Source of the DNA: Clostridiales bacterium
Lineage (GTDB): Bacteria > Bacillota > Clostridia > Oscillospirales > Oscillospiraceae
Assembly: GCA_021203685.1 (NCBI GenBank)
Contig: JAJQAS010000039.1
Span: 1-23,126 of the forward strand
Length of the DNA: 23,126 bases
Direction of reading: 5' to 3'
The position numbers and the translations under genes were made by a program. Below the pieces are notes generated by a model. It saw only the letters and a list, made by a program, of their open reading frames with translations. It ran no database searches and was not told the DNA's origin. Of this stretch, positions 1 to 7,530 are shown one piece after another. Each line of letters opens with the position of its first letter. Positions within the stretch are counted from its first letter, which is position 1.

Positions 1-534
1 GACGACAAGACCACCGACCGTCTCCGCGGCGTCAGCCGCATGGCCAGCCTGGAAATCATCCTGGAGCGGGCCACCGAGACCTACACCGAGGAGCAGAAGG
101 GCGCCTTCGCCACCGAGAAGAACGACAACTATCGGGATCTGCTGAAAAACATGAGCCCCGCCGACCTGACTGATGAGGTGAAGGACACCCTCAACGAGCT
201 GCGCGCTCGCGGCTACAAGCTGAGCATCGGCTCCTCCAGCAAGAACACCAAATTCATCCTGGGTCAGCTGGGTCTGGGCGACTTCTTCGACGCCATCGCC
301 GACGGCACCGACATCACCCGCTCCAAGCCCGACCCGGAGGTGTTCCTGAAATCCGCCGCCAAGCTGGGCATCGACCCGGCGGACTGCGCCGTGGTGGAGG
401 ACGCCAAAGCGGGCATCGAGGCGGCCAAGGCGGGCGGAATGACCGCGCTGGCCCTGTTCGGCGACGCCAAGGGCTGCGGCGCGGAGGACTACGATTTGAC
501 CTCCTTCTCCGACCTGCTGAATATCCTTCCCTGA
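1..534 (+). CDS. pgmB: beta-phosphoglucomutase (HAD superfamily), 5' end outside window
   Basis: The reading frame is open from base 1, so the start lies upstream; the first ATG at 40 is internal. The opening residues DDKTTDRLRGVSRMASLEII match the cap region of beta-phosphoglucomutases, where the RLRGVSRM segment carries the Arg and Ser that hold the sugar phosphate. Further on are HAD motif II (SIGSSSKN), motif III Lys in RSKPDPEVF, and the acidic motif IV (VVEDAKAGIEAAKAGG). The N-terminal DxD with the phosphorylated Asp is missing only because of the window edge. The enzyme converts beta-glucose 1-phosphate to glucose 6-phosphate in the cytoplasm. Its placement two genes before a GH65 phosphorylase, an inverting enzyme family that makes beta-glucose 1-phosphate, supports this role strongly. 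Confidence 0.93.
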   Translation, partial: DDKTTDRLRGVSRMASLEIILERATETYTEEQKGAFATEKNDNYRDLLKNMSPADLTDEVKDTLNELRARGYKLSIGSSSKNTKFILGQLGLGDFFDAIADGTDITRSKPDPEVFLKSAAKLGIDPADCAVVEDAKAGIEAAKAGGMTALALFGDAKGCGAEDYDLTSFSDLLNILP

Positions 535-582
535 TCTAATATGCTGTTTAACCGTCAGAATACGGCAGTCAGCAGTTTAAGT

Positions 583-623
583 CGGCACCCCATTATTTGT
601 AAAATGCAGATCGTGGGGTGCCG
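583..623 (+). promoter_or_regulatory. hairpin just upstream of the ROK kinase ribosome site
   Basis: A perfect 9-bp inverted repeat, CGGCACCCC (583-591) and GGGGTGCCG (615-623), encloses a 23-nt loop. It sits in the 113-bp gap between pgmB and the kinase and ends 8 nt before the Shine-Dalgarno sequence at 632-638. No run of T follows, so it is not a standard terminator. It may be an mRNA processing or stability element, or an attenuator. Its function is not known. Confidence 0.45.
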
Positions 624-647
624 CTCAAAGAAAGGCGGATGATACAA

Positions 648-1595
648 ATGCTGCCATATGTCTTTGGCGTGGACATCGGTGGGACAGCCATCAAGCTGGG
701 GGCGTTTCGCACCGACGGCACGCTGCTGGAAAAATGGCAAATCCCCACCCGGACGGAGGACGGCGGCAAAAACGTCCTGCCCGACGCTCTGGACGCTCTG
801 CGCGGCTGGATGGCCCGGAACCAAATCGGCTGGGAGCAGGTGGAAGGGGTCGGCATGGGCGTCCCCGGCCCGGTCAAGATCGACGGCACCGTATCCGGGT
901 GCATCAACCTGAACTGGGGGGAGCTGCACCTTCCGGCGATCCTCCACGAGCTGGAACCGGCCATTTCCAAATTCCGGGTAACGAATGATGTCAACGCCGC
1001 CACCGTGGGCGAGCTGTGGAAGGGCGCGGCCAGCGACAACCTGAGCGCCGTGATGGTGACGCTGGGAACCGGCATCGGCTGCGGCATCGTGGCGGACGGA
1101 CGGGTGATGTCCGGCAGTGAGGGCGCGGCCGGGGAAATTGGCCACTTTTGCGTGGACAGGGAGGCCACCGTCCCCTGCAAGTGCGGCAAATACGGCTGCC
1201 TGGAGCAGTATTGCTCCGCCACCGGCCTGCTGCGGTGTGCCAAATTAGCGTTGTTCCAGCAGGCGTCCCGGCCTTCCTCCCTGCGGGAGAAAAAGCGGCT
1301 GAGCGCCAAGGATGTCTGCGACGCCGCCCGGGAAGGGGACGCGCTGGCGCTGGAGCTGCTGGACGAGCTGGGTGAAAAGCTGGGCTGGGCGCTGACCGCC
1401 ATGGCCAGCACCGTCAACCCGGAGGTGTTCATCATCGGCGGCGGACTGTCCAAAGCGGGAGACATTTTGCTCCAGCCCATTGAGCGCAGCTTCCAAAAAT
1501 ATGCGTTCCACGCTTTCCAGGACACAGCGTTTGTCCTGGCGGAGCTGGGCAACGACGCGGGCATCTACGGCTGCGCCAAAATGGTGTTGGACTGA
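648..1595 (+). CDS. ROK-family sugar kinase, probable glucokinase
   Basis: This 315-aa cytoplasmic protein would phosphorylate glucose (or a related hexose) with ATP. The N-terminal phosphate loop VDIGGTAIKLGAF is near residues 7-19, and a second nucleotide motif, VTLGTGIGCGIVADG, lies in the middle. The ROK signature follows: GEIGHF with His166, then CKCGKYGCLE with Cys177, Cys179 and Cys184, which bind structural zinc in this family. The start ATG at 648 is chosen because AAGGCGG (632-638) lies 9 nt ahead; an in-frame GTG at 618 falls inside a hairpin and an ATG at 639 abuts the ribosome site. GH65 phosphorolysis releases free glucose plus glucose 1-phosphate, so a glucokinase and a phosphoglucomutase complete the route to glucose 6-phosphate. 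Other ROK sugars, such as fructose or N-acetyl sugars, cannot be excluded. Confidence 0.88.
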   Translation: MLPYVFGVDIGGTAIKLGAFRTDGTLLEKWQIPTRTEDGGKNVLPDALDALRGWMARNQIGWEQVEGVGMGVPGPVKIDGTVSGCINLNWGELHLPAILHELEPAISKFRVTNDVNAATVGELWKGAASDNLSAVMVTLGTGIGCGIVADGRVMSGSEGAAGEIGHFCVDREATVPCKCGKYGCLEQYCSATGLLRCAKLALFQQASRPSSLREKKRLSAKDVCDAAREGDALALELLDELGEKLGWALTAMASTVNPEVFIIGGGLSKAGDILLQPIERSFQKYAFHAFQDTAFVLAELGNDAGIYGCAKMVLD

Positions 1596-1604
1596 ACCGA
1601 CACT

Positions 1605-1812
1605 CAGCTTTTAGCTACTAGCTATTAGCTCTTAGCTCTTAGCTTTGTGGTGCTTTACGATTCGTTCTGCGCTTTGGATTTACCACATAAAACAAACCGC
1701 TAACAACGAACGGATGTCTGGCGCTGTTCTCCTATGGCTTGCAGTGCGTAACTACAGGCAGGGAGCGAAGCGGAAGTGCCGCTTGACGGCAACAGCTAAT
1801 GGCTAACAGCTT
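1605..1812 (+). repeat. AGCT-rich direct repeats with an inverted partner, about 210 bp
   Basis: Bases 1605-1645 hold six AGCT units, most as TTAGCT or CTAGCT spaced 7-8 bp apart. At 1793-1811 the opposite-orientation version appears (AGCTAATGGCTAACAGCT), so the ends are loosely inverted. The interior has a hairpin AAGCGG/CCGCTT around 1769-1784 and a small GTGGT/ACCAC pair near 1647 and 1682. No ORF of note is present. The element fills almost the whole gap between the ROK kinase and the GH65 gene. It looks like a non-coding miniature repeat element, but no target-site duplication is obvious. No clear promoter for the GH65 gene was found in it. Confidence 0.5.
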
Positions 1813-1855
1813 ATCATCATACATCACAACTTGAACAGAACAGGAGTTGAAAAAT

Positions 1856-4171
1856 ATGTTAGATTTTAACCGCAAGGGGCAGTGGGAGATCGTTGAAACC
1901 AACTTTGACCCCAACGCTCTGGGCAAGGTAGAGGCCAACTTCTGCCTGGGCAACGGCTATCTGGGCCTTCGCTCTGCCACAGAGGAGAAATACCTGAACG
2001 AGACCCGTGATTTGCTGGTGGCGGGCACCTTTGACCAGTTTTCCCCGGAGGAGGTCACGGAGCTGCCCAACGCCGCCGATGTGACCAATATCGAGCTGAC
2101 GCTGAACGGAGAGCGGTTCGACCTGACCCAGGGGACCATTCACAGCTACGCCCGGACGCTGAACCTGAAAACCGGTCTGCTGACCCGTGACGTAGACTGG
2201 AGCAGTCCCAAGGGCGAGCGTTTTCGTCTGAAATTTGAGCGCATTGTCTCCCTGAAGCGACTGCACACCATCGCGGCCCGCGTCACCGTGACCCCCTGGC
2301 AGGATTCCACTGTCACCCTCCAGTCCGGCATTGACGGGCGGGTGTCCTGTGAAGGCTCCCAGCACTTCACCGAGGGTCAGACCCGATTCTACGACAAAAA
2401 ATACCTCCAGTTCGTCCCCCGCACCATCCAGTCCAACATCACCTTCGTGGTGGACGCCACCCATCAGTTCTATCTGGACGGGATGCGGACGGCCCCCAAG
2501 AGCGACATCAACATCCTCCGCCGCCGGATGTTCTCCAAGTTCACCTTCCCGGTGGAGGCAGGGCAGTCTCTGGTGATGGAGAAGTTCTCCAACGTCTACA
2601 CCACACGGGACAAGGAAGCCGCCTCTCTCACCGTGGCGGAGGTGCAGGCTTATGCCCTGGAGCAGCTGAAAGCGGACGAGGCCGCTGGGTTCGACGCTCT
2701 GGCCCAGGAGTCCGCCGCCTGCTGGCAGGAAAAGGTGTGGGATCGGGTGCCCATCACCATCGACGGCCCCGCCTTCGACCAGCTGGTCATCCGCTTCGCC
2801 CAGTACCATATGCAGCTCATGACCCCCGCCCACGACAACCGGATGAACATCGGGGCCAAGGGCTTCTCCGGCGAAGGCTACAAGGGCCACACCTTCTGGG
2901 ATACCGAGGTGTTCCTGCTGCCCTACTTCATCTTCACCATGCCGGAGGTGGCCCGGAGCCTGGAGGAGTACCGCTATCTCTCCCTCCCCGGCGCGCACGC
3001 AAAAGCGACCCACAACGGCTATCAGGGGGCGCAGTTCCCCTGGGAGTCCGCTTGGCTGGACGACGGCGAAGTGACGCCGGAGTACATGGGCACCGACATC
3101 GTCACCGGCCAGCTCATCAAGGTCTGGACCGGCTTCATCGAAATTCACATCACCTCCGACGTGGCCTTCGGCGTGTGGCAGTATTACGAATGCACCGGCG
3201 ACCAGGATTATATGGACAAATACGGCTACGAGCTGATCTTCGACTGCGCCAAATTCTGGAGCAGCCGTCTGGAGCCGGGCGAGGACGGAAAGCTCCACAT
3301 CAACGACGTGGTCGGCCCCGACGAGTACAAGGAGCACGTCAACGACAACGCCTACACCAACTACATGGCGTGGTGGAACATGGGCAAGGCCATCGAGTAC
3401 GCCGACCTGCTCTGGAAGGAAAAGCCCGACCTGTATCAAAAGCTGGACGAAAAGCTGGGGCTGGCCGATTGTTACGAAAAGTGGACGGCCCAGCGGGACA
3501 AGATTTTCCTGACCCAGCCCACAGAGGACGGCGTGCTGCCCCAGGACACCACCTACCTGACCCTGGAGGACATCGACCTGACCAAGTACAAGAAGCAGGC
3601 CCATGTGGGCGGCATCTACAAGGACTACAATCAGGAGCAGATCACCAAAATCCAGGTCTCCAAGCAGGCGGATGTCATGGTGCTGTTCTACCTGCTGGAG
3701 GAGCTGTTCCCCCACGAGGTCAAACTGGCCAGCTGGGATTACTACGAGCCTCGCTGCCTCCACGACTCCAGCCTGAGCCTTTCCACCCATTCGGTGCTGG
3801 CCTGCGACATCGGCAACCCGGAGCTGGGCTACCAGATGTTCGAGAAAGCCTGCCTCATCGACCTGGACAACGCCAACCCCCACTCCTCTGACGCGGGTAT
3901 CCACGCGGCCTCCTACGGCGGCCTGTGGCAGTGCGTGGTCTATGGCTTCGGCGGTCTGCGGATGCTGGGCGGCAAGCTGCGCATCAGTCCCAACCTGCCC
4001 AAGGCGTGGAATGAGCTGACTTACACCATCCTGTGGCGTGGGCAGAAGCTGAACGTTACCGTCACCCAGGATACGGTTTCCATCGTCAACGAGACCAAGA
4101 CTGCTCCCATCTCTCTGGAGGTCTGGGGGAAGGAGTATACGTTCACGGACACGCTGGAAGTGACGAAGTAA
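1856..4171 (+). CDS. GH65 disaccharide phosphorylase, probable maltose phosphorylase
   Basis: This 771-aa protein has the usual length of the family. It would split an alpha-linked glucobiose with phosphate, with inversion, giving beta-glucose 1-phosphate and glucose. The catalytic acid is Glu490 in VVGPDEYKEHVNDNAYTNY, matching the family motif. The phosphate-binding segment LHDSSLSLSTHSV is present, as is GHTFWDTEVF in the (alpha/alpha)6 barrel. It has no signal peptide, so it works on imported sugar. The ATG at 1856 is chosen because AGGAG (1842-1846) sits 9 nt ahead; a TTG at 1847 is too close. Maltose is the likeliest substrate from the pgmB and kinase neighbours and the active-site motif. 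Kojibiose, nigerose and trehalose phosphorylases share the fold, so specificity is inferred. Confidence 0.92.
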   Translation: MLDFNRKGQWEIVETNFDPNALGKVEANFCLGNGYLGLRSATEEKYLNETRDLLVAGTFDQFSPEEVTELPNAADVTNIELTLNGERFDLTQGTIHSYARTLNLKTGLLTRDVDWSSPKGERFRLKFERIVSLKRLHTIAARVTVTPWQDSTVTLQSGIDGRVSCEGSQHFTEGQTRFYDKKYLQFVPRTIQSNITFVVDATHQFYLDGMRTAPKSDINILRRRMFSKFTFPVEAGQSLVMEKFSNVYTTRDKEAASLTVAEVQAYALEQLKADEAAGFDALAQESAACWQEKVWDRVPITIDGPAFDQLVIRFAQYHMQLMTPAHDNRMNIGAKGFSGEGYKGHTFWDTEVFLLPYFIFTMPEVARSLEEYRYLSLPGAHAKATHNGYQGAQFPWESAWLDDGEVTPEYMGTDIVTGQLIKVWTGFIEIHITSDVAFGVWQYYECTGDQDYMDKYGYELIFDCAKFWSSRLEPGEDGKLHINDVVGPDEYKEHVNDNAYTNYMAWWNMGKAIEYADLLWKEKPDLYQKLDEKLGLADCYEKWTAQRDKIFLTQPTEDGVLPQDTTYLTLEDIDLTKYKKQAHVGGIYKDYNQEQITKIQVSKQADVMVLFYLLEELFPHEVKLASWDYYEPRCLHDSSLSLSTHSVLACDIGNPELGYQMFEKACLIDLDNANPHSSDAGIHAASYGGLWQCVVYGFGGLRMLGGKLRISPNLPKAWNELTYTILWRGQKLNVTVTQDTVSIVNETKTAPISLEVWGKEYTFTDTLEVTK

Positions 4172-4195
4172 GCTGCTGCATCAGACACAATTGAA

Positions 4196-4243
4196 AAAAG
4201 CTGCCCTGACCTTGCACGGCTGCAATGGTTCAGGGCAGCTTTT
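4196..4243 (+). terminator. rho-independent terminator after the GH65 gene
   Basis: A perfect 14-bp stem, AAAAGCTGCCCTGA (4196-4209) with TCAGGGCAGCTTTT (4230-4243), is followed by further T-rich sequence. It begins 24 nt after the GH65 stop codon. It closes the alpha-glucan unit and separates it from the LacI gene. Confidence 0.9.
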
Positions 4244-4387
4244 GCTTTTGCGCGAAGAATAACGGTTCGTGTTGCCGCCAAATGGACCGCCTGACCGGCA
4301 AAGTGGGCAGTAAGTGTTGCGCTCCATAAAAACCTGTTTTTTCGGCCGTGTTCCTATCCCGGGGAGCAAATGACCGCCTGTTTTCTT

Positions 4388-4434
4388 TTGACAGCGTTCG
4401 CCGTCTGTGATAAAATAACGGATAAAGTTGCAAC
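4388..4434 (+). promoter_or_regulatory. sigma-A promoter of the LacI gene with a start-site palindrome
   Basis: TTGACA (4388-4393) and TAAAAT (4411-4416) are separated by 17 bp, close to the vegetative consensus. About 10 bp past the -10 box is the perfect palindrome GTTGCAAC (4427-4434), where a repressor would block early transcription. LacI-family operators are odd- or even-spaced palindromes with a central CG or GC step, so autoregulation is a reasonable inference. The rest of the 301-bp gap (4244-4387) shows nothing recognisable. Confidence 0.75.
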
Positions 4435-4472
4435 GACACAATGGCGCTGAACAGAACTGGGGGGAGATCGAC

Positions 4473-5519
4473 ATGGTGACCATCCGAGATATTGCCCAGG
4501 CGTGCGGGGTGTCTATCGCTACGGTATCCAATGTGCTGAACGGCAAAAAGAATGTCTCAGAGGAAATGCGCAATCGGGTCATGGATAAAGTGCGGGAGAT
4601 GAATTACACCCCGAAATCCATTGCCAAAACCCTGAAAACCAAAAAGACGCGCACTCTGGGCATCATCGTGGAGGATATCACGATCTTTTCCGTCCCTGAC
4701 CTGGTGGACGGCATCACTGAATGCTGTGAAGTGAATGGGTACCGGGTCACGCTGATCAATCTGCGCCTGTACAAGAAATTTGACGACACCTATTATCACC
4801 AGACCATGTACCAGACGCAGCTGCAAGAGGTGCTCAAGACATTGCTGGCCGACCAGGTGGAGGCGGTGGTTTACATCTCCGCCCACGAGCGGCCTCTGCA
4901 ATGTCTGCCGCCGGATTTCCCCGTGCCTCTGGTGATGTGCTACGCCTACAGCATGACCCCGGGCATCCCCTCTGTTTTGGTGGACGAAAAAGGCCCTACG
5001 GAGCAGCTGCTCCAATACGCGCTGGATATGGGCCACAAGCGCATCGGCGTGGTCACGGGGAAAATCGACAGTGCCCATATGCAGGAGCGGCTGCTGGCCT
5101 ATCAGGATGTGCTGTTCCAAAATGGCATCCTGTTTGACCCCAGCCTGGTCTGCAAGGGGGATTGGGAGCGGGAAAGCGGCTACCAGTCTGTCGACTACCT
5201 GCTGCAAAAAGAAGTGACGCTGATCTTCTGCATGAACGACCTGATGGCGGGCGGCGTTTATGCTAGGCTGGAGGAACTGGGGCTGAAGGTCGGGGAGGAC
5301 ATCAGCGTGCTGGGCTACGACAACCGATTGATGAGCCGATATGTCAATCCTCCGCTGACTACAGTGGAGCTGCCCCTGCACGACCTGGGCTACCGGGCCG
5401 GGGAGGTCGCCCTGGAAGCGATCCGCCTGGGAGCTGAACAGGTGTCTCAGCAAACCTATGTTTCAGGCAAGGTGGTCCTGCGGCAATCCGTGCATAGAGT
5501 CGAAAACGATTTCAAATAG
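4473..5519 (+). CDS. LacI-family transcriptional regulator
   Basis: This 348-aa protein has an N-terminal helix-turn-helix (VTIRDIAQACGVSIATVSNV, residues 2-21), the hinge segment YTPKSIAKTLKTKKTRTLGI, and a periplasmic-binding-protein-like effector domain ending in GYDN and the TTVELPLHDLG region typical of sugar-responsive members. Start ATG 4473 is preceded by GGGGGGAG; upstream in-frame codons are non-ATG and lie inside the promoter region. It is flanked by terminators on both sides and lies directly before the arabinoside transporter, so it is probably the local repressor of that operon. Regulation of the upstream GH65 set is the alternative. The effector cannot be read from the sequence. 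Confidence 0.92.
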   Translation: MVTIRDIAQACGVSIATVSNVLNGKKNVSEEMRNRVMDKVREMNYTPKSIAKTLKTKKTRTLGIIVEDITIFSVPDLVDGITECCEVNGYRVTLINLRLYKKFDDTYYHQTMYQTQLQEVLKTLLADQVEAVVYISAHERPLQCLPPDFPVPLVMCYAYSMTPGIPSVLVDEKGPTEQLLQYALDMGHKRIGVVTGKIDSAHMQERLLAYQDVLFQNGILFDPSLVCKGDWERESGYQSVDYLLQKEVTLIFCMNDLMAGGVYARLEELGLKVGEDISVLGYDNRLMSRYVNPPLTTVELPLHDLGYRAGEVALEAIRLGAEQVSQQTYVSGKVVLRQSVHRVENDFK

Positions 5520-5541
5520 AAAAAAGAATTTGTCAAAACTG

Positions 5542-5585
5542 ACGAAAAAAAGGAAGCCGGATGGTGCGGTTTTCCTTTTTTTCGT
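5542..5585 (+). terminator. rho-independent terminator after the LacI gene
   Basis: The arms ACGAAAAAAAGGAA (5542-5555) and TTCCTTTTTTTCGT (5572-5585) are perfectly complementary and are extended inward by a CCG/CGG pairing. The right arm supplies the T tract. The A/T arms are symmetrical, so it could act on either strand. It isolates the regulator from the transporter promoter downstream. Confidence 0.82.
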
Positions 5586-5711
5586 TGTTTACCTTGATTT
5601 TTGGAGGGAAGATTTGGGGAGAATCATTTCTGAAAGTGAGGAAGATATGGTCTCATGTGAGTAAAATTTGAATAAATCGAGAACAAAAATGAAATTTTAG
5701 TCAATATGCTG

Positions 5712-5781
5712 ACAGCAAAACGGTTAATCGCTGTTCAAATTGTTAAAGGTGATTGACTTTTTGCGACGAAAACCCTATAAT
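5712..5781 (+). promoter_or_regulatory. sigma-A promoter of the sugar ABC transporter operon with upstream dyad
   Basis: TTGACT (5753-5758) and a perfect TATAAT (5776-5781) have a 17-bp spacer. Upstream, ACAGC (5712-5716) and GCTGT (5730-5734) form a 23-bp dyad (ACAGC-N13-GCTGT) ending 18 bp before the -35 box; the half sites also share nearby A/T bases. This may be a site for the LacI-type regulator or an activator. Transcription would begin near 5788, giving a leader of about 214 nt. Confidence 0.78.
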
Positions 5782-5787
5782 AAAAAT

Positions 5788-6001
5788 ACAAAAAGCGTCC
5801 CAGACAGGGAAGTTTATTTTCGCGGTCGTGAAATAAAAGGGTCCTATTTGCATTCTTGAGGAAAAAGAAAAAGTTTCAGGGCAAAAAAATAACGGGAACT
5901 CTCCCTTTTCCAAACGAACCAAATTGAATCGTTTTATTTAGGGGCGCTTGCACCATCCACTCACGGGCTTGCCCGTGAAAAAACGAAAAGGAGATATGAC
6001 A
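5788..6001 (+). promoter_or_regulatory. long structured 5' leader of the solute-binding protein mRNA
   Basis: No gene lies in this stretch. It contains three hairpins: TTATTT/GAAATAA near 5814-5836, AAACGA/TCGTTT near 5914-5936, and a very stable TCACGGGCTTGCCCGTGA at 5961-5978 with a CUUG tetraloop. The last hairpin ends 11 nt before the GGAG ribosome site (5990-5993). It could protect the 5' end of a highly expressed mRNA or modulate ribosome entry. No known riboswitch class was recognised. Confidence 0.45.
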
Positions 6002-7393
6002 ATGAAAAAGATCCTTGCTCTGATCCTGTCTATGGCAATGGTTCTGTCGTTGCTCACTGCCTGCGGAAGCAGCAGCAGCACCACCAGCGACAGCAGCACT
6101 GCCACAGCCGACACCTCCGCCGAAAGCGATGACAGCTCCGACGGCTTCGTCATGGACGAGCCCGAGGGCGAGTACACCGACCTGACGGTTTGGACCTTCA
6201 TCGAGCTGCACCAGGAGTTCTACATCGACATGGCCGAGAAGTGGAACGAAGAGAACCCCGACAAGCAGGTCCGCCTGACCCTGATGAACATGGACTATGA
6301 CGCCATGCACAACAAGCTGTCCATCGCCCTGGAGTCCGGCACCGGCGCTCCCGACGTGGTCGACATCGAAATCGGCAAGTTCCCCTCCTTCATCAACAGC
6401 ACCACCATCGGCCTGTATGACCTGAGCGAAGCCATTGAGCCCTATCTGGACGAGATCGTCGAGACCCGCCTGGAGATCTACTCCAAGGATGACTCCGTCT
6501 ACGGCTATCCCACCCACGTCGGCACCACCGTGGCCTTCTACAACGTGGAGCTGCTGGAAGAGGCCGGCATCGACTATGAGTCCATCGAGACCTGGGACGA
6601 CTGGAAGGAAGCTGGCGTCGCCTACTATGAGGCCACCGGCAAGCAGTTCTCCTGCCTGGAGACCACCGCTCATTGGGTCGTCAACCTGATGCTGGTCCAG
6701 AAGGGCGGCAGCTATCTGGACGAGGACGGCAACCCCAACCTGACCTCTGACGAGCTGACCGAAGTGCTGAACTTCCTGGTGGAGTGCCAGGAGACCGGCG
6801 CCTTCTCCCCCATGCCCGGCGGCCAGCCCGACTCTGACGAGGCCTATGCCTCCTTCAACCAGGGCGACTACGCCTGCCAGATCATGCCCTTCTGGCAGAC
6901 CTCCCGCTTCACCAACTACATGACCGACCTGTCCGGCAAGATCGCCATCGCCACCGTGCCTCGCTGGTCCACCTCTGACACCACCGCCTGGACCATCGGC
7001 GGCGGCGGCACCGGTACCGCTGTTGTCGCTTCCTCCGAGAACGCTGAGCTGGCCGCTGAGGTCTTCGCTTACATCAAGCTGTCCTCCGAGGCTTCCGTGG
7101 ACATCTGGAACGTCCTGGGCTTCGACCCCGTCAACACCGAGATCTGGACCGACACCGAAATCACCGAGAACCCGGACAACGCCTTCGTGCAGTATTTCGT
7201 CAACAGCCCCTTCGATGCTCTGCTCGAAATGTCCGACTCCATCGGCGCTCTGAGCGATCAGAACTCCGCTTACTGGTCTGACATTACCAACGAGATCTCC
7301 ACCGTCACCCTGGAGGAGATCTTCGAGAATGGCACTTCTGTTGAAGACGCGCTCCAGTCCTCGCAGGACACCGTTATGACCTACGTCAGCTGA
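6002..7393 (+). CDS. sugar ABC transporter solute-binding lipoprotein (family 1)
   Basis: This 463-aa protein begins with a lipoprotein signal (MKKILALILSMAMVLSLL) and lipobox LTAC, so Cys21 would be lipidated and anchor it on the outer face of the membrane. A Ser/Thr/Asp linker (22-55) leads into a family 1 extracellular binding domain (LTVWTFIELHQEFYIDMAEK, then FNQGDYACQIMPFWQT). ATG 6002 is chosen because GGAG lies 8 nt ahead; ATG 5996 is only 2 nt from it. The gene is codon-biased, as expected for a highly expressed protein. It is followed by a hairpin and then two permease genes. The ligand is inferred to be a short arabino-oligosaccharide from the downstream glycosidases; the sequence alone does not show it. 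Confidence 0.92.
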   Translation: MKKILALILSMAMVLSLLTACGSSSSTTSDSSTATADTSAESDDSSDGFVMDEPEGEYTDLTVWTFIELHQEFYIDMAEKWNEENPDKQVRLTLMNMDYDAMHNKLSIALESGTGAPDVVDIEIGKFPSFINSTTIGLYDLSEAIEPYLDEIVETRLEIYSKDDSVYGYPTHVGTTVAFYNVELLEEAGIDYESIETWDDWKEAGVAYYEATGKQFSCLETTAHWVVNLMLVQKGGSYLDEDGNPNLTSDELTEVLNFLVECQETGAFSPMPGGQPDSDEAYASFNQGDYACQIMPFWQTSRFTNYMTDLSGKIAIATVPRWSTSDTTAWTIGGGGTGTAVVASSENAELAAEVFAYIKLSSEASVDIWNVLGFDPVNTEIWTDTEITENPDNAFVQYFVNSPFDALLEMSDSIGALSDQNSAYWSDITNEISTVTLEEIFENGTSVEDALQSSQDTVMTYVS

Positions 7394-7440
7394 TTTGACC
7401 CACCCTGTTTTTCACAAAAAAACATATAGAATCTAAAAAA

Positions 7441-7483
7441 CGGGGGGCATAGTGGCGCACGCCGCTTGCCCCCCCGGCTTTTT
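7441..7483 (+). terminator. intra-operon hairpin between binding protein and permease genes
   Basis: CGGGGGGCA (7441-7449) pairs with TGCCCCCC(C)G (7467-7476), continued by AGTGGCG/CGCCGCT around a 3-4 nt loop and followed by CTTTTT. It has the form of a terminator. Because the permeases have no obvious separate promoter, it probably gives partial termination or protects the upstream mRNA, making the binding protein more abundant than the membrane subunits. Confidence 0.82.
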
Positions 7484-7530
7484 ATAAAAAGAAATGCGAA
7501 AGCTGAAAGAAAGAAGGTAGGTTCATTCCG

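Noticed and set aside
1605..1645. AGCT repeats as a CRISPR array
   Set aside because: Units are 7-8 bp apart with no unique spacers of 30 bp or more and no cas genes.
1783..1817. TTGACG...TATCAT as a GH65 promoter
   Set aside because: The spacer is 23 bp, too long for sigma-A; no better pair was found nearby.
1859..3904. 681-codon open frame antisense to the GH65 gene
   Set aside because: It is a mirror of a G+C-rich, codon-biased gene; the product is Val/Gly/Leu-rich with no domain, and the plus-strand frame has all the family motifs.
5458..5664. 68-codon frame overlapping the LacI gene end and its terminator
   Set aside because: It starts inside the LacI gene, runs through the terminator and has A/T-run-driven composition.
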